Shown here: in pieces, positions 23,759 through 34,929 of the stretch
How positions within the stretch are numbered: position 1 is the stretch's first letter
Layout: every line of letters starts with the position of its first letter
Assembly: GCA_028023455.1 (NCBI GenBank)
Contig: JAQFVV010000023.1
Coordinates: 620,001 to 684,000 of the forward strand
Source: Epiperipatus broadwayi
Lineage: Eukaryota > Onychophora > Udeonychophora > Euonychophora > Peripatidae
Length of the DNA stretch: 64,000 nucleotides
Direction of reading: 5' to 3'
Translations under genes and position numbers: made by a program
Notes under the pieces: generated by a model
Told to the model about the DNA's origin: nothing
The model's database searches: none
The model's input: only the letters and a program-made list of their open reading frames with translations

Positions 23759-24249
23759 TAACTACAACTACAGCTTGCTTTGGGGGATGCACTTTATGAT
23801 TCATCTCCAGAACTAAGCCTTAGTTGGGTATCACTATTCCTTCTCTGAATCCCTTTATTTGGTTTTGGATCTCCAAATGATTGTTGTCTCTTCCTTTTTT
23901 CTTTGACCTGGCATCACTTTTCCTCTGTACTTCTAATGCATTAATATAGATTTCTAAGGCATTTCCCCATGTTCATTTGATTGGTTATATTGGTTCATAT
24001 CAATTGCATTTAGAAAATCCACTATCTGCTCAATTGTCTTCCTAATCAGTGCTTAGTTAGAATCATTTGCTCAATTCTAAAAGGTAAATTATGTTGAATT
24101 ATTTTTATAATATGACACTCAGACAAACATCCAAAGTTCTTATCTTGGCTACTTGTCTCCTAAAGAATTTAGAATAGCCTTCTCCACTTCCTACATAGAA
24201 TCTCTCTTTCATTTTTTGATACTTAATAGCCTCTTGACATTCTTCTGAC

Positions 24250-25140
24250 TAAAAGTTATTCACCAATGCATCTCTATAAATATTAAAATCACAGGTTGTT
24301 GTAACAATGAGTCAAGCCAAACTTGAGCATCAGCTTGTAATTGGCTACATGCAATGGCCAGTTTATATTCTTCTGTTATTATATTAAGATTTTGCAAGCT
24401 ATTCAGATGTTTAATGAGTGTTTCACCACCTTGGCCTCCAAAGACTCTAATTTTTAAAAACTGATTAATATTAGTCTGCATTCCATCATGGTTAGTGGTA
24501 AGGTTTTAAAGTTTCAGCTTTCCTTTTTCCTATATTATAACAATTCACATACTAAGAATCATTCATTATCCAGTCCTTTTTCACCTGTCTCGCTGATCCT
24601 ACCTCAATCTCGATTATTCTATTGATAATGGTCTCTTTTTCCCAGACTAATTCATCAGTTACAACTTTTAGATCTCTAATTTTTATATTCAGATCATCCC
24701 CATTTTTTTTTTTAAACTTTTATCCTTAATAGGTCACTTCATTTTTATTTCCTACAACTTCTTAAGCTAAATCTTTAACCTTTTCCTGTTCTTCCTGCTT
24801 TTCCTTTATTTTGTTAAACCTCTTATTCCAATCCTTCACTAGGTGCTCAATTTTACCTATAATTTCTGCTCTCATTTCCTCACATTATTCTCTCATAGTT
24901 CATAGGGTTTCTTTAAATCTGTCATCACTTTTTTGTTGCATTTCACTGCACTTTTCATCTATTTCTTGCTGCAACTCATTAAATTTCACCTCATTTTTCT
25001 GTTGGAATTCATCAAATTTCATCTCACTTCTGTGTTGTAATTCATCAAATTTCACCTTATTTTTTTGTTGATTTTCTTTAAACATTTCCTCCATTTTCTG
25101 TGTCCATTCCTTAAATTCCTTTTACAACATTTGTTATATC
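24250..25140 (-). pseudogene. gag-like ORF with hendecad coiled coil and capsid-like core
   Basis: The upstream part (25094-24900) is an open stretch of 11-residue repeats: VKFDELQHRSE, MKFDEFQQKNE, VKFNELQQEID, EKCSEMQQKSD, a hendecad coiled coil. After a stop, coiled-coil-like sequence continues (EQEKVKDLA, INRIIEIEV). The downstream part (24481-24260) reads FLKIRVFGGQGGETLIKHL, then ITEEYKLAIACSQLQADAQ and VWLDSLLQQP. This follows the gypsy gag core (F.G....E.WL..F......TEE.KL..A...L.G.A..W...L). It lies directly behind the 5' LTR, as gag should. Stops and shifts show it is not functional. Many invertebrate gypsy elements have such coiled-coil-first gag proteins. Confidence 0.65.
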
Positions 25141-25629
25141 ATCTCTATCACAGATGAATTAATTTGCTCTTTCAGACAAGTATCTTGGGTCACTTCTGGA
25201 TTATTTACTACTTGCCTTTTTTTTTTTTAAATGCCAATCTCATTCACATCTATTTACCCTAACTCAATATTCCAAATATTTACGATTTTTCCAATTTATC
25301 ACATTCCAAAATATTTAATTTCTATTATAATTTCTGATTATATAATATGCCCACATTTTCCTTCACTATGCAAAACTAGCCATCATTCAAATCACCTCAA
25401 ACTTTTACTACTGAGTTTAAACCCTTTTACTTATAGTCATTATACTTTATTCCATTTCTTTATCTCTACCTTATTATCTTATTTGTGTCAATATTATATC
25501 TTAACTCTACTAACTATTTATTGCACCCTTTTTCTTTTTTGTTTTATTAACAATTCTCATTTGACAATTCCTCTTTAACTTCTCAGGGCTTTATTTTCTA
25601 TTGAGCCTCATATTGTTAGTGCCAAATTA

Positions 25630-27488
25630 TATACCAGGAACTTACAACTAATCATAAAACCAAAATTTTAATTCATAAAAAGAAAGCTCCTGAAGTGACT
25701 ATTCATATATACACAAAATTTTATTTTATCCATTTCTACATGTCTGTTGTGAATATGAACACCATTCTCCAAAAGGGAAAAATATATAAACAGTAATTCA
25801 AAAATATCCCAGTTACATTCCCTCTATATACTAGCTGAGAAAATTATTTCTCTTAAATTAGAAACAAACTGCCTGACCAGACTAAAATGGCATGTGATAA
25901 ATAAATATAAAAGAAAACACACAACATAAACATGTATAAAAAAAATAAAAATAATAATTGACACACCATACCCACACATATACTTACAAATATTTTGCAA
26001 CTTTACAATAAATCTTTAACAAATATTTTATAATAATAATGATGTTACTCGTGACTACTATTTAATATAAATTAAAAGTTTATAACATATAAAATAACTG
26101 AAACAACTTTCTTGTTTGATTATTGACCTTTTCTGAAAATCCAGTTAATAATCTTACCAAGGCAGTATTTCTTTAATGTCACATATGATTATATAAAAGC
26201 AAAAAACATCTTTTTATTTTTAAAACAAGGGAATTTACTTTACCCAAATGTCATTAATTTTTGAAACTGTTCAGGTGTTCTATGGCATTTATTTTTTGTT
26301 TTCTTTATATTCAGAATCCTGAATGGCAGTATTTAATGTCTCCTCAATAGTTAATTGTTGTTTTTTTCCAGTTTCTTAAACCGAACAAAATCTTCTCTCG
26401 GTAGAATATGGATTCTCCATATATATGCAATGAGATATTGATATTACAAATAGATCATGTCTTTTAAATAAAAATTTGCAAAAGACATACATGAATAAAT
26501 AAATGAAAAATACATTCTTAATAAGTCAATGACTAAATTAGAGGTATCTTAAGAAGATATTTAATAAAGGGATGGCAACAAATTTACTCCAAGTAAGTAA
26601 CAATTTTAAAACTGCTTCTTGTATCTTATTTCATTTTAAACTCTTTGTGGGCTTACTTCAACTGCTTCGACCCTAGACAGCTCCATATGATTCAAAGATT
26701 GCAGTAGGAATATGTTAAATTTAGCCTGCCATAATTTTATTTTCCATTACTTCAATTTTCTAAAATAATCACAGTTCAACTTAATGAACAATTTTTACCG
26801 AAATCACCAGAGTGTATATTCTCCTCCTCAATAGCTTACCTAGGAATTAATTATCTCAAAGTCAAATATTATGGCTGAACTTATCATCCAATATTTAAAC
26901 AATAAAATACTCCAGTCTTTATTCTCAGCAGCCAGCTGGCTAAAACTCTTAACTAAAAACTAATTGTCATCAAACCCTTTTCCTTTTCTCTTTCCTTTTC
27001 TCTTTACAATTGTTGATGTATAATTTTTTTTTTTTTCACACACCCCCTTCTCTATAATAACATCTATTCAATTAAAAGTTTTACTATCTATTAAAAAATA
27101 ATAATTTGAAGAATGTCTATTTATAAAATAAAATACGAATATTAATTATTTTTTCGTATTTTATTTTATAAATAGACATTCTTCAATTTCAATTTACAGA
27201 TTAGTGTTGGAATTTATATGATTCTATTAACATAAATTCCTTTCTCTTATCTAGTTATACCAACAAAATTTTTAACAATGAAAATACTAATTAATTCAGT
27301 TTTTAAAAAAATATTTTATGCTTACGATGACAACAAACATCCACCCATTTTTATAAGGTTAATATAACTGAACTATTGAAGGATTTTAAATAAAATATTC
27401 CTTAATCTTATTGTATTACTATTTTATTTTTTTAAATAAATAAAAAAATTACAATGCAGAAGAACATCTCTAGAGATTAAGAGCTCTT
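25630..27488 (-). repeat. Right LTR (5' LTR) of the Ty3/Gypsy-like element
   Basis: Same block order as the left LTR, 19792-21432, in direct orientation, and about 220 bp longer. Part of the extra length is the hairpin at 27108-27184. Edges by comparison are tataccaggaacttac on the left and agagctctt on the right. No matching short duplication of the flanks was found outside the two LTRs. Confidence 0.72.
27108..27184. repeat. Perfect 32-bp-arm hairpin inside the right LTR
   Basis: Arms 27108-27139 and 27153-27184 are exact inverted copies (GAAGAATGTCTATTTATAAA outward) around a 13-nt AT loop. The left LTR has only one arm-like sequence at the equivalent place (near 21140-21157: attagacattcttcaattta), so the second arm arose in this copy. 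Confidence 0.9.
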
Positions 27489-27801
27489 ATTCTAGCATTA
27501 GCAAATCTACTTTATATATTAATTTGATAAATGCTTATGTCCCTTTTTACAAAAACTAAGAATTAAATCAAAGATATATCCAAAATTGGCTACTTAAAAT
27601 TTTAGATCACTATAAATTTTTAATATATATTTGAAATGGTTTTATTTTTCTGAAATTCATGTAAAGATGATAAAATTAGTCTAAATTAGATTTCATTTTT
27701 CAAGCCAACTTTAGAAAAAAATTGAAATCCTTACAGAAAAGGAACAAGTATAACATAACCAAAATGAATTTTGTTTCAGATTTTCTAATAAACATACTTA
27801 C

Positions 27802-27960
27802 TTTATTAAATGGCTGAGTGCAAACAATTTTAACTAAATCCCATTTCTGATCTGCAGCTGTTTTAGACAACTTCTCTGAACCAAACATTCGCACCCGATT
27901 TACATTAGTGCCAGATTTACTTTCACCAGGAGTCATAAATGAAGAGGCAACCAATAATAC
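27802..27960 (-). CDS. XRCC1: XRCC1, presumed coding exon 4 (Pol beta-binding domain)
   Basis: A 159-bp phase-0 exon on the minus strand, with acceptor ...tttatttcag before 27960 and donor gtaagtatg after 27802. It encodes 53 residues: VLLVASSFMTPGESKSGTNV, NRVRMFGSEKLSKTAADQKW and DLVKIVCTQPFNK. Human XRCC1 reads VLLVTSSFMSPSESRSGSNP, NRVRMFGPDKLVRAAAEKRW and DRVKIVCSQPYSK, so identity is very high. This is the heart of the N-terminal domain. The first residue corresponds to human Val86, which contacts DNA polymerase beta, and the NRVRMFG strand and following helix are unchanged in character. Read alone, the frame runs past the donor into intron sequence, which is not part of the protein. 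Confidence 0.97.
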
Positions 27961-28004
27961 CTGAAATAAACATCCATAGTTTCTAGATAATCAGTAATCA
28001 ATAA

Positions 28005-28260
28005 AGCAAGTCATATATTGTGTGACATTGCTTTTATAAGCTTGTATTTATAAATATATAATATAGAGAGCCTACCAAAAGCTCAATCAAGCTCTTATTG
28101 ATAAGTGTGGTAAGAGAAAAATATTTAAAATCTCTATCTTTGGGGATAGGAATATTCTAGATAGAGATTTTAAATATTTTTCTCTTACCACACTTATCAA
28201 TAAGAGCCTGTTTGAGCTATTAGTACACTTCCTATATTATAGTTACTAGATATATAACCA
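28005..28260. mobile_element. Retrozyme-like inverted element, core deleted
   Basis: The outer left end (aagcaagtcatatattgtgtgacat) and inner sequence match the family at 6690-7790. Arms 28092-28139 and 28159-28206 are perfect 48-bp inverted copies. The hammerhead expected at the tip is gone: only ttggggataggaatattct, which resembles its last stem I bases and following sequence, remains between the arms. It sits about 130 bp upstream of an XRCC1 exon in gene orientation. Confidence 0.7.
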
Positions 28261-28751
28261 ATCAGAAATGTTGATTTTAATACACCTCTGAGCAAATGTA
28301 AATCTTCTTATTTGAAAAGCAGGCATCCAACAAATATATATAAATATTCCTTTCACTTTCATCTATTTCAAGAGAACATCTGATAAACAATCATTACGAA
28401 CCTATATGTTATTTAAATATATAATCTGATTTCAGCATATGAATTAAGATATGGAAACTGATGTATTTATTCTATTTTCAGTCTCTGTAACCACATTAAC
28501 CCATACAGCATCATTTGGAAATAATGTACAGTGGAAGAAAAGTGATCCTTTTTTTTTTTTTTTTTGGATTATTATTATTGAATGATAGCATTAATGTAAC
28601 AGGTTCACATTTGTTTAGAATGTATGTTATAATCTATTTTTTCTGATTGATTATAATAACATATTTCTTATCACATAAATTTATTCCAGTGATTGACAGA
28701 ATTTTTCTGGGATATGGTCCTCTAAATGAGTGGGGGAAAAAATGTTGTCAA

Positions 28752-28860
28752 GCATTGGTGGTCGAGAGGTCAGCATAGCTGCCTTACAAGCAGTTGTCCC
28801 GGGTTAGTGGGTTCGCTTCCCGGCCGATGCTATGACACATGAAAAAAGAAAAAAAAATGT
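28752..28860 (+). repeat. tRNA-derived SINE with very short body
   Basis: The head 28752-28830 folds like a tRNA. GCATTGG pairs with CCGATGC as a 7-bp acceptor stem (one G-T). The anticodon stem GCTGC/GCAGT closes the 7-nt loop CTTACAA, placing TAC (valine-type) in the anticodon position. An A box (TGGTCGAGAGG) and a B-box-like GGTTCGCTTCC are present. The T arm has an extra GTTAGT-like insert, so it is not a normal tRNA. After the head come only TATGACACATG and an A-rich tail. Related copies are at 63071-63162 (plus), 59894-59920 (fragment) and, inverted, 59940-60050. Confidence 0.75.
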
Positions 28861-29814
28861 TTTTGCCTGGATATTATATATTTAATGTCACAACAATGAC
28901 TGAAGACAGCAAAAATACCTTAGTTTGTGATGAGTTAATTCACACTTTAAAGTCAAACAAAAGGCTTTCTAAATACCTAAATAACATTTAGACCATTAAT
29001 CCTGGGGGTTCATGAAGTGGATTAATGAAATGTTTTAAACCTTTCACCCATCAGGTGATAGTGCTTTCAAGTGAAATATATATATATATACAATGGTAAA
29101 GAAATGGCTCATTTGTTTTTTAATTGGATGCTTACTTATAATATTATTGATTTGCATTTGTGGCACTAAAATAAACATTTTTGATTGGTTACATTAATTT
29201 GCAGTGAAGTTCTTACTTACCACTAGTTTATATATCTACAAAATAAAAAACAGATTTAAAAAAAAGAAGTAACAATGGTTGTGATTTTATAAAATCATAT
29301 CAAGACTTTCAATGAAAAATATAATTCATATTAGTTAAATATAAAAGGCATAAACTTAAGCTATATGTGTAAAACATTCCCACAAGACATTCTATGGAAA
29401 ATATATAAACCATAATTCATAGTGGTTTAATATAACAGCTATAAAAGTTTAGGCCATATATGTAAAACATTCCCTCGCAAGAGAACAAAGCTGCATCACA
29501 TGACTAACAAATTTTTAATATTCATGTGATTAACTCAAATTATCTTAATCATTATTAAAGATTATCTAGATACCCATACTGATCCATATTTAGTAGTTGC
29601 AGCCTTTCTATGGAGTGTCTATCTAAGAAAATCCTGCTTTTGTTTCAAAAATCCTCAGATGCTTGAAAAAAAATTTTTTCAATATCTAAGTGGATTTGCA
29701 TTTCAAGTTGTAGGTATGAAAAGCAATATAACTAAGTATAATTTATTGGCTAAATGTCAACTTTAAAAAAAAAAAACACTCTTGTTATTCCAACATGACT
29801 GTAATAAGTCTTGT

Positions 29815-30080
29815 AACATAATGGCTACAATACCAGCTTGCCATATTATAACCTGGGATTAGAATCTGGCTAAATGAACTTTAAAAGTTTTTCTCATCAT
29901 TAAATAATCTTAAATTTTTTGTTTCAGAAACAGATGGCCCATAATTAACAAAAATCTAACAATAGCAAATGGATATCCAGATATTCCTAAACAAATAGTA
30001 AATTAGATGGTCCATAATTAACAAAAATCTAACAATAGCAAACACACGTCCAGATATTCTTAAACAAATAGTAAAGATCT
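29815..30080 (+). repeat. Degenerate SINE plus 70-bp tandem duplication
   Basis: A tRNA-like head (taatggctacaataccagcttgcc; B-box-like gggattagaatctgg) is followed by a body ending tttgtttcagaaacagatggcccataa, a stretch also seen in other copies (about 39970 and 50940). Its 3' part is duplicated: gatggcccataattaacaaaaatctaacaatagcaaa at about 29933, and again at about 30003, period about 70 bp, two copies to about 30076. The duplication is fresher than the SINE. Confidence 0.6.
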
Positions 30081-30346
30081 TAGAATAATATGTGATAATC
30101 AGATGAATGCTGATATGCTTATTAAAAAAAAAATTAATTAGTACAACAGCCTTCATTACTGCTGAGCAAGATGTCATACTTCTGTGGTAACAGAGCCTAT
30201 AGTTACTTTTATTTCACATTCATACAGACTTGTTAAAGATTTACAATCTTATTCCAGTTTTGCCACTTTGTATAACATTGAGCAATCAATAGAAGTGAGA
30301 TAGTAATGCTTAAAAAATTCTCTATTCACTACAGTACTATACATAT

Positions 30347-30388
30347 TCTCAGACTAGTATCTAGCTTATGGCTTTTATCAGAGGAGTT
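30347..30388 (-). ncRNA. Degenerate hammerhead motif
   Basis: On the minus strand: CUCCU, CUGAUAA, AAGC, loop CAUAA, GCUA, GAUAC, UAGUC, UGAG. Every element of the family's hammerhead is recognisable in order, but the core has G8 to A and a U inside GAAA. Almost certainly inactive. No inverted arms surround it, so it is a lone relic. Confidence 0.5.
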
Positions 30389-31294
30389 ATGGATTTCATT
30401 CTAATGCAGTTGAATTTTTCAGATCTAATGCTCATTTCCTCCAGCAGCCATGATTTACTGCTTTTCTTCTTCCTTTTTTTTTTTTTTCTACTACACAACT
30501 ATCAGCCTAAAATTCAAAAATACCCTGATAATTTGATTTCCAGCCAGAAACTTGCTTATATAGCTTTATAGATCTACCAACAATTCAGTATCTATATATT
30601 TTGAGATTCTCAGTTTTTTAATAACTATAGACATAGATATTCCTTGGCAGAGTTGATATAACACTGGCAAAATGATCACACAGGTTCTACTTACACATTA
30701 TTTTTAAATAGCAAATTTATACTCTTATGCCATTTCTGTCATTTTGTGCAAGCTTAATTATTCAATAAATATCAGGTCCAAAACACCTCAACTATAAAAA
30801 CCATAAACCAAAAAACAATCTAAGAATATGTACATGACAACACCGGTTAACAATTTATTAAGTTCTACCAATTGCTATCTCTTGACTACTCAAGTTTACA
30901 CAAAATAGTAAAACTGGAGTGGAAGTAGATTTCATATTTGAAAACAATGAGTAATGGGAAGTCATGTGCTGTTTTCTTGATTTACAATCCTAAATTTATT
31001 ATATAGTTTCAACTGTGAATGAAAAACATGAATTGTTCAAAATATTATATTTACATTCTGCTATCATGTTATCAATTAATTACCACTTGTTGAAAAATAT
31101 AAAAAAGACAAAATGAGATGCCAGAATAAATTGTGGATGAGGCCAACAAGTAGAAGTGAATTATTAATGATCAAATGTTATCACTTAGTCTCAATAAAGG
31201 CCTAGTTACTCAATTTGTCTTCAAGTAGAAAATTAATATACCTACATATATATATATATCAAATTACATTTTAAGATATTCATTCATTTGCAGA

Positions 31295-31440
31295 GTTATG
31301 GGTGTATTGGTTAGAACATTCGTCTGCTACATGTATAACCTAAGATTTAGATATAAGGTCACTGAATAATTCCCAAGCAGGTTAATTGGTAAATGGGTAT
31401 CTAACCTACAGATGCTGAATAAATAAAAACATGACAGCAT
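31295..31440 (+). repeat. tRNA-derived SINE, diverged
   Basis: Reads ggtgtattggttagaacattcgtctgctacatgtataacctaagattta, with an A box (TTGGTTAGAACA) and a decayed B box. The body contains gggtatctaacctacagatgctgaataaataaa, similar in layout to the other older SINE copies here. Confidence 0.5.
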
Positions 31441-32094
31441 TATAATATAGTCTCCAGTATTAGAAAAAAACCTGTCATATATATTATGAAGACTGAGCCC
31501 ACAAACAGTTCACATCTCATATCAATATCTTTATATTAGTCATTAAGCAAAGAATATTAATATCTAAGTCTAATTTAAAAAAAATTGACATAGAAAAAAA
31601 AAATGTGTAGACATCACCCTTAGCTTATGAAAAGAAACACATATGTAGGGAACTTATAATTTGTTTATCATCATCGATTTTTGGTTATCAGGAATCTCTC
31701 ATTTACTTATCATCCTATTTCTACAAGCCTCCTACCTCATATGTATCTTTTTATATGACTGTCTAACACCATTTTTTTTTTATTAGCTTATTTTTCTTCA
31801 TGGCTTAAACTATTCTTTATTAACAAATAAAATAGGTAAGTAGATAAAAGGTAAAACATTTTTAAATAGCCTTCTGCATGAAGAAAGTTTTTCCTTCATC
31901 CCTTTTTAGAGAGGGTCAATGAGAAAATAAAGAATTGTTTTCAGTTTGAATCATCTTCTCACTTCTGTTTAAAACTTTATCTATAATGTTACTTTTTTCA
32001 AAATCATTTCCTCCTTCCAACTGAGTGTAAATGTAAAGTTAGTTATAACAACCTTAAAATAATTGATTATAAGACCAAGGCAAATCATGGCCCT

Positions 32095-34925
32095 TAATGT
32101 TAAGAGACTGTAAAGTCACCAGCCAAAGTATCAGTTAGCAGCCGAAGGCTGAGGGTGCTAAGAATATCATGGTTGCAGACCCAGGCTGCCATTTCATGAC
32201 AACATTTTATTCAGGTACTTACAACTGCAGACTATTTTCAAATGAAGGAAGATTTCAAAAATTGGAAGAACTGTCTCACATTATTTTGTGAAGTTAGAAG
32301 AAAAGGTATGAGACAATTGATTTAAAAAGTGGGCATGTACAGTACTGCAAGGGCAAAAACATTGGAAGTACAAGTGGGGTAGGATTCATTATAAATAAAA
32401 AAATAAAAATAAAAAGATTGTGGAGATTGATGGTGTATCAGACAAAGTAGCAAAATTAGTTGTTCAACTCAATAGCAGAAATCAAATGCAGATAAGTCAG
32501 GTTTATGCACCAACAAGTTTTCATTGTGATGACGAAATAGAGAATTTTTATGTGGATGTACAAAAGCATTTTGATCAGACAAACATTTTTAAATTATCAT
32601 GGAAGATTTTTAATGCTAGAATTGGTAAAAAATTGGAAGCCCTGTAGGTAAATTTGGTTATGGTGATAGAAATGAGAGAGGTCATAGAATTGTGGAGTTC
32701 AGAGAAAAAGAAAAACTTTATATTATGAATTCTTTTTTAAAAATATGCTGAATGGAAATGTACATGGATACATCCAAATGAAGGTACTGCAGAATTTGAT
32801 TACATTTTGACTAACAGAAAATATGTATTTCAAGATTGTACTGTTTTTAATAAAATCAACACAAGAGGTGATCATTGATTAATGTTATATAAGATACATG
32901 TTAATGCAAAACTAGACAAAAATTATTAAGAAAAACAATATACACAATTGATATTCCTAATCTTCAGATAAATTCTAATGAATTTAAATCAGAACTTTCA
33001 AATCGTTTTCAAATATTAACAGATTTTGAACATTATTCAGATTTGACTGAAATCAATAGGAAGATAAGTGATACACATAAAAACTGCAACAAAGATAGCT
33101 GGTACAAAAATGCAGCAACTGTTCAGCAAAATTTCTACAGAGACAAGACAATGTATAAAGAAAAGAAGGAATATAAAAACATATAAAAATGATGCATTAA
33201 GAAGGATTGAATATTTCGAATTCTGTAAAATGGTGCAAAAAAAAAGTTGATAATGATATAACAAAATATAATTATGAACTATTTAGGAAAGCTATAGAAG
33301 AGAATAAGTCTCAAAAGTATACAACAACTTAGTATTCTGCAATAAGAAAAAAAGATGGAACTATTATTAAAAAGTGAGATGACATCATGAAATGTGTAGA
33401 AGAGTTCTATCAAGAATTATATAGCAATAAAGAACAAGAAAAAATATCTCCTACAATTACTATATCTTTTGAATTGTCCAGAATTTTAAATGAAGAAGTG
33501 AGATTTGCAATTAAATTTATGAAGAAGGGAAAATTTCCAGGTAATGATGGAACTATAATCAATATCTAAAAGAAGCAGGTAAAGAAGTAGAAAAAATTTT
33601 GGTAAAATTATATATCAAATGTGTAAAATGATACAGATGTACCAGATGATTGGAAGAATGCAGTATTAATATTAATATTTAAAAAAGGTAATAAAGAAGA
33701 TATTAATTACAGACCTATCTGTCTTTTATCAGTTCTATACTTAATTTTCACTAAAATAATTACAACTCTCTACAACAAACTTGGGATTTTAATCAATCAA
33801 AAAAACAAGCTGAATTTAAAAATGGTTTTAGTACAACAGATCTTATCCAAGTATTGAAAGAAGTTATAGAATGAGTTGCCATTATGGTTTGTAGATTATG
33901 AAAAGGCATTTCATTCTATAACATCTTCAATAAATAAAGTATTGGAACATCAAGACAAAGACCCAGAATTGTCATATTCTGAAGAATATTTATAAAAATG
34001 CAACAGTAATAAGTAATTATATATACTAAAAAGATTAATAGTGAGAAGGGTGTATGACAGGGTGACTCCATATCTCCAAAACTTTTTACAGCAGTTTTGC
34101 AAAAAGTATTTTGTGCATTAAAATGGGAAGTTAAGGGAATAAAAGTAAATAGAGTTTATTTACATTTATCTAGATTTTGCAGATGATATAGTTGGGTTTT
34201 GCAAATAATGTTTTAGAGCTTCAAAAGTATTGCAAGAGTTTTCAGATGAAAGTCGAATTAAAGACTAAAGTTAAAAAGACTAAAGTACTGTTCAATGGAT
34301 TTTCTCAAAATAAAAACATAAAAACTGATAATAAGGAATTAGAAGAAGTTACCAACTACAAATATCTTGGTCAGATTATTACTATGTATGGAAACATAAT
34401 AAATGAAATTAATCATAGAATTAAACTTGGTTGGAATGCTTTTGGTAGAAATAACTTCATATTAAAAGAAAATATGCCTATGTGTCTGAAAAGGAAGGTT
34501 TTTAATAAATGTGTGTTACCAGTCCTTACTTATAGATCTAAGACTTGGACACTTAACAGAAGAGCAATGCAGAGACTTCAGACTACTCAATGAAGTATGA
34601 GAGATGTATGTAAGGAGTAACAAGAAGAGATCAAAAATGAAATACATGGATGAAAGAACATTGAAAAAATTAAAAGACTGAAATGGAGTTGGGCTGGGTG
34701 CATTGCTAGAAGAGATGATAATAGATGGACAGTTAAAAATTTAAATGGATTCCAAGAGATTGTAAAAGGCCTAGAAGAAGATCATATGTAAGATTGGTGG
34801 ATGAAATAATGAAGTGCTCTGGGATGATATGGAAATAAGAAGCTAGAAATCGGAGATGAATTGAACTTGGAGAGACTTTCATCCTGCAGTGAAACGATAA
34901 TGATTTAAAATGATGATGAGACCAA
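32095..34925 (+). pseudogene. Near full-length RTE-like LINE (endonuclease-reverse transcriptase), broken
   Basis: About 2.8 kb on the plus strand. An upstream segment (ctgtaaagtcaccagccaaag...) is shared with the minus-strand copy at 60.1-61.9 kb. The endonuclease part reads GKNIGSTSG, then VEIDGVSDKVAKLVVQLNS and QVYAPTSFHCDDEIENFY (32420-32580), then FNARIGKKLEA and GNERGHRIVEF. In databases this domain is often mislabelled 'craniofacial development protein 2-like'. The reverse transcriptase part includes KFMKKGKFPGNDG (from about 33516), NYRPICLLS, the catalytic FADD box (34176-34187) and CVLPVLTYRSKTWTLNRR. The C-terminus follows, then a tail with aatgatgatg. At least several stops and shifts occur, including one just after FADD. 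No ORF1 precedes it. Confidence 0.82.
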
Positions 34926-34929
34926 ACGG

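Larger units (their letters stand above)
21433..25629 (-). mobile_element. Interior of a degenerate Ty3/Gypsy-like LTR retrotransposon
   Basis: About 4.2 kb between two LTRs, oriented on the minus strand: gag-like coiled coil and core (25140-24250), protease remnant (23534-23349), and reverse-transcriptase start (23140-22927). Nothing recognisable follows for the rest of pol (RT fingers onward, RNase H, integrase), so about half is missing or decayed. Next to the 5' LTR the minus strand reads TTTGGCACTAACAATATGAGG, a plausible primer-binding site beginning TGG. A hAT-like terminus at 22740-22871 appears to be a later insertion. Confidence 0.7.
9780..27801 (-). other. XRCC1: XRCC1 intron of 18,022 bp
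   Basis: The largest complete intron in the window, between presumed coding exons 4 and 5. It holds a 60-bp tandem duplication, LINE fragments, a piggyBac remnant, a ribozyme-bearing inverted element and a whole LTR retrotransposon, listed separately. From 9990 to 11140 and 18060 to 19780 I see only AT-rich DNA; the translated frames there contain no recognisable domain. Confidence 0.85.

Noticed and set aside
25231-25578. 115-residue plus-strand frame
   Set aside because: It is the antisense shadow of the gag/leader region of the minus-strand LTR element and is low-complexity.
28752-28830. Functional tRNA-Val gene
   Set aside because: The T arm carries an insertion, the B box is off consensus, and the same defect plus an A-tailed end recurs at 63071, so it is a SINE.
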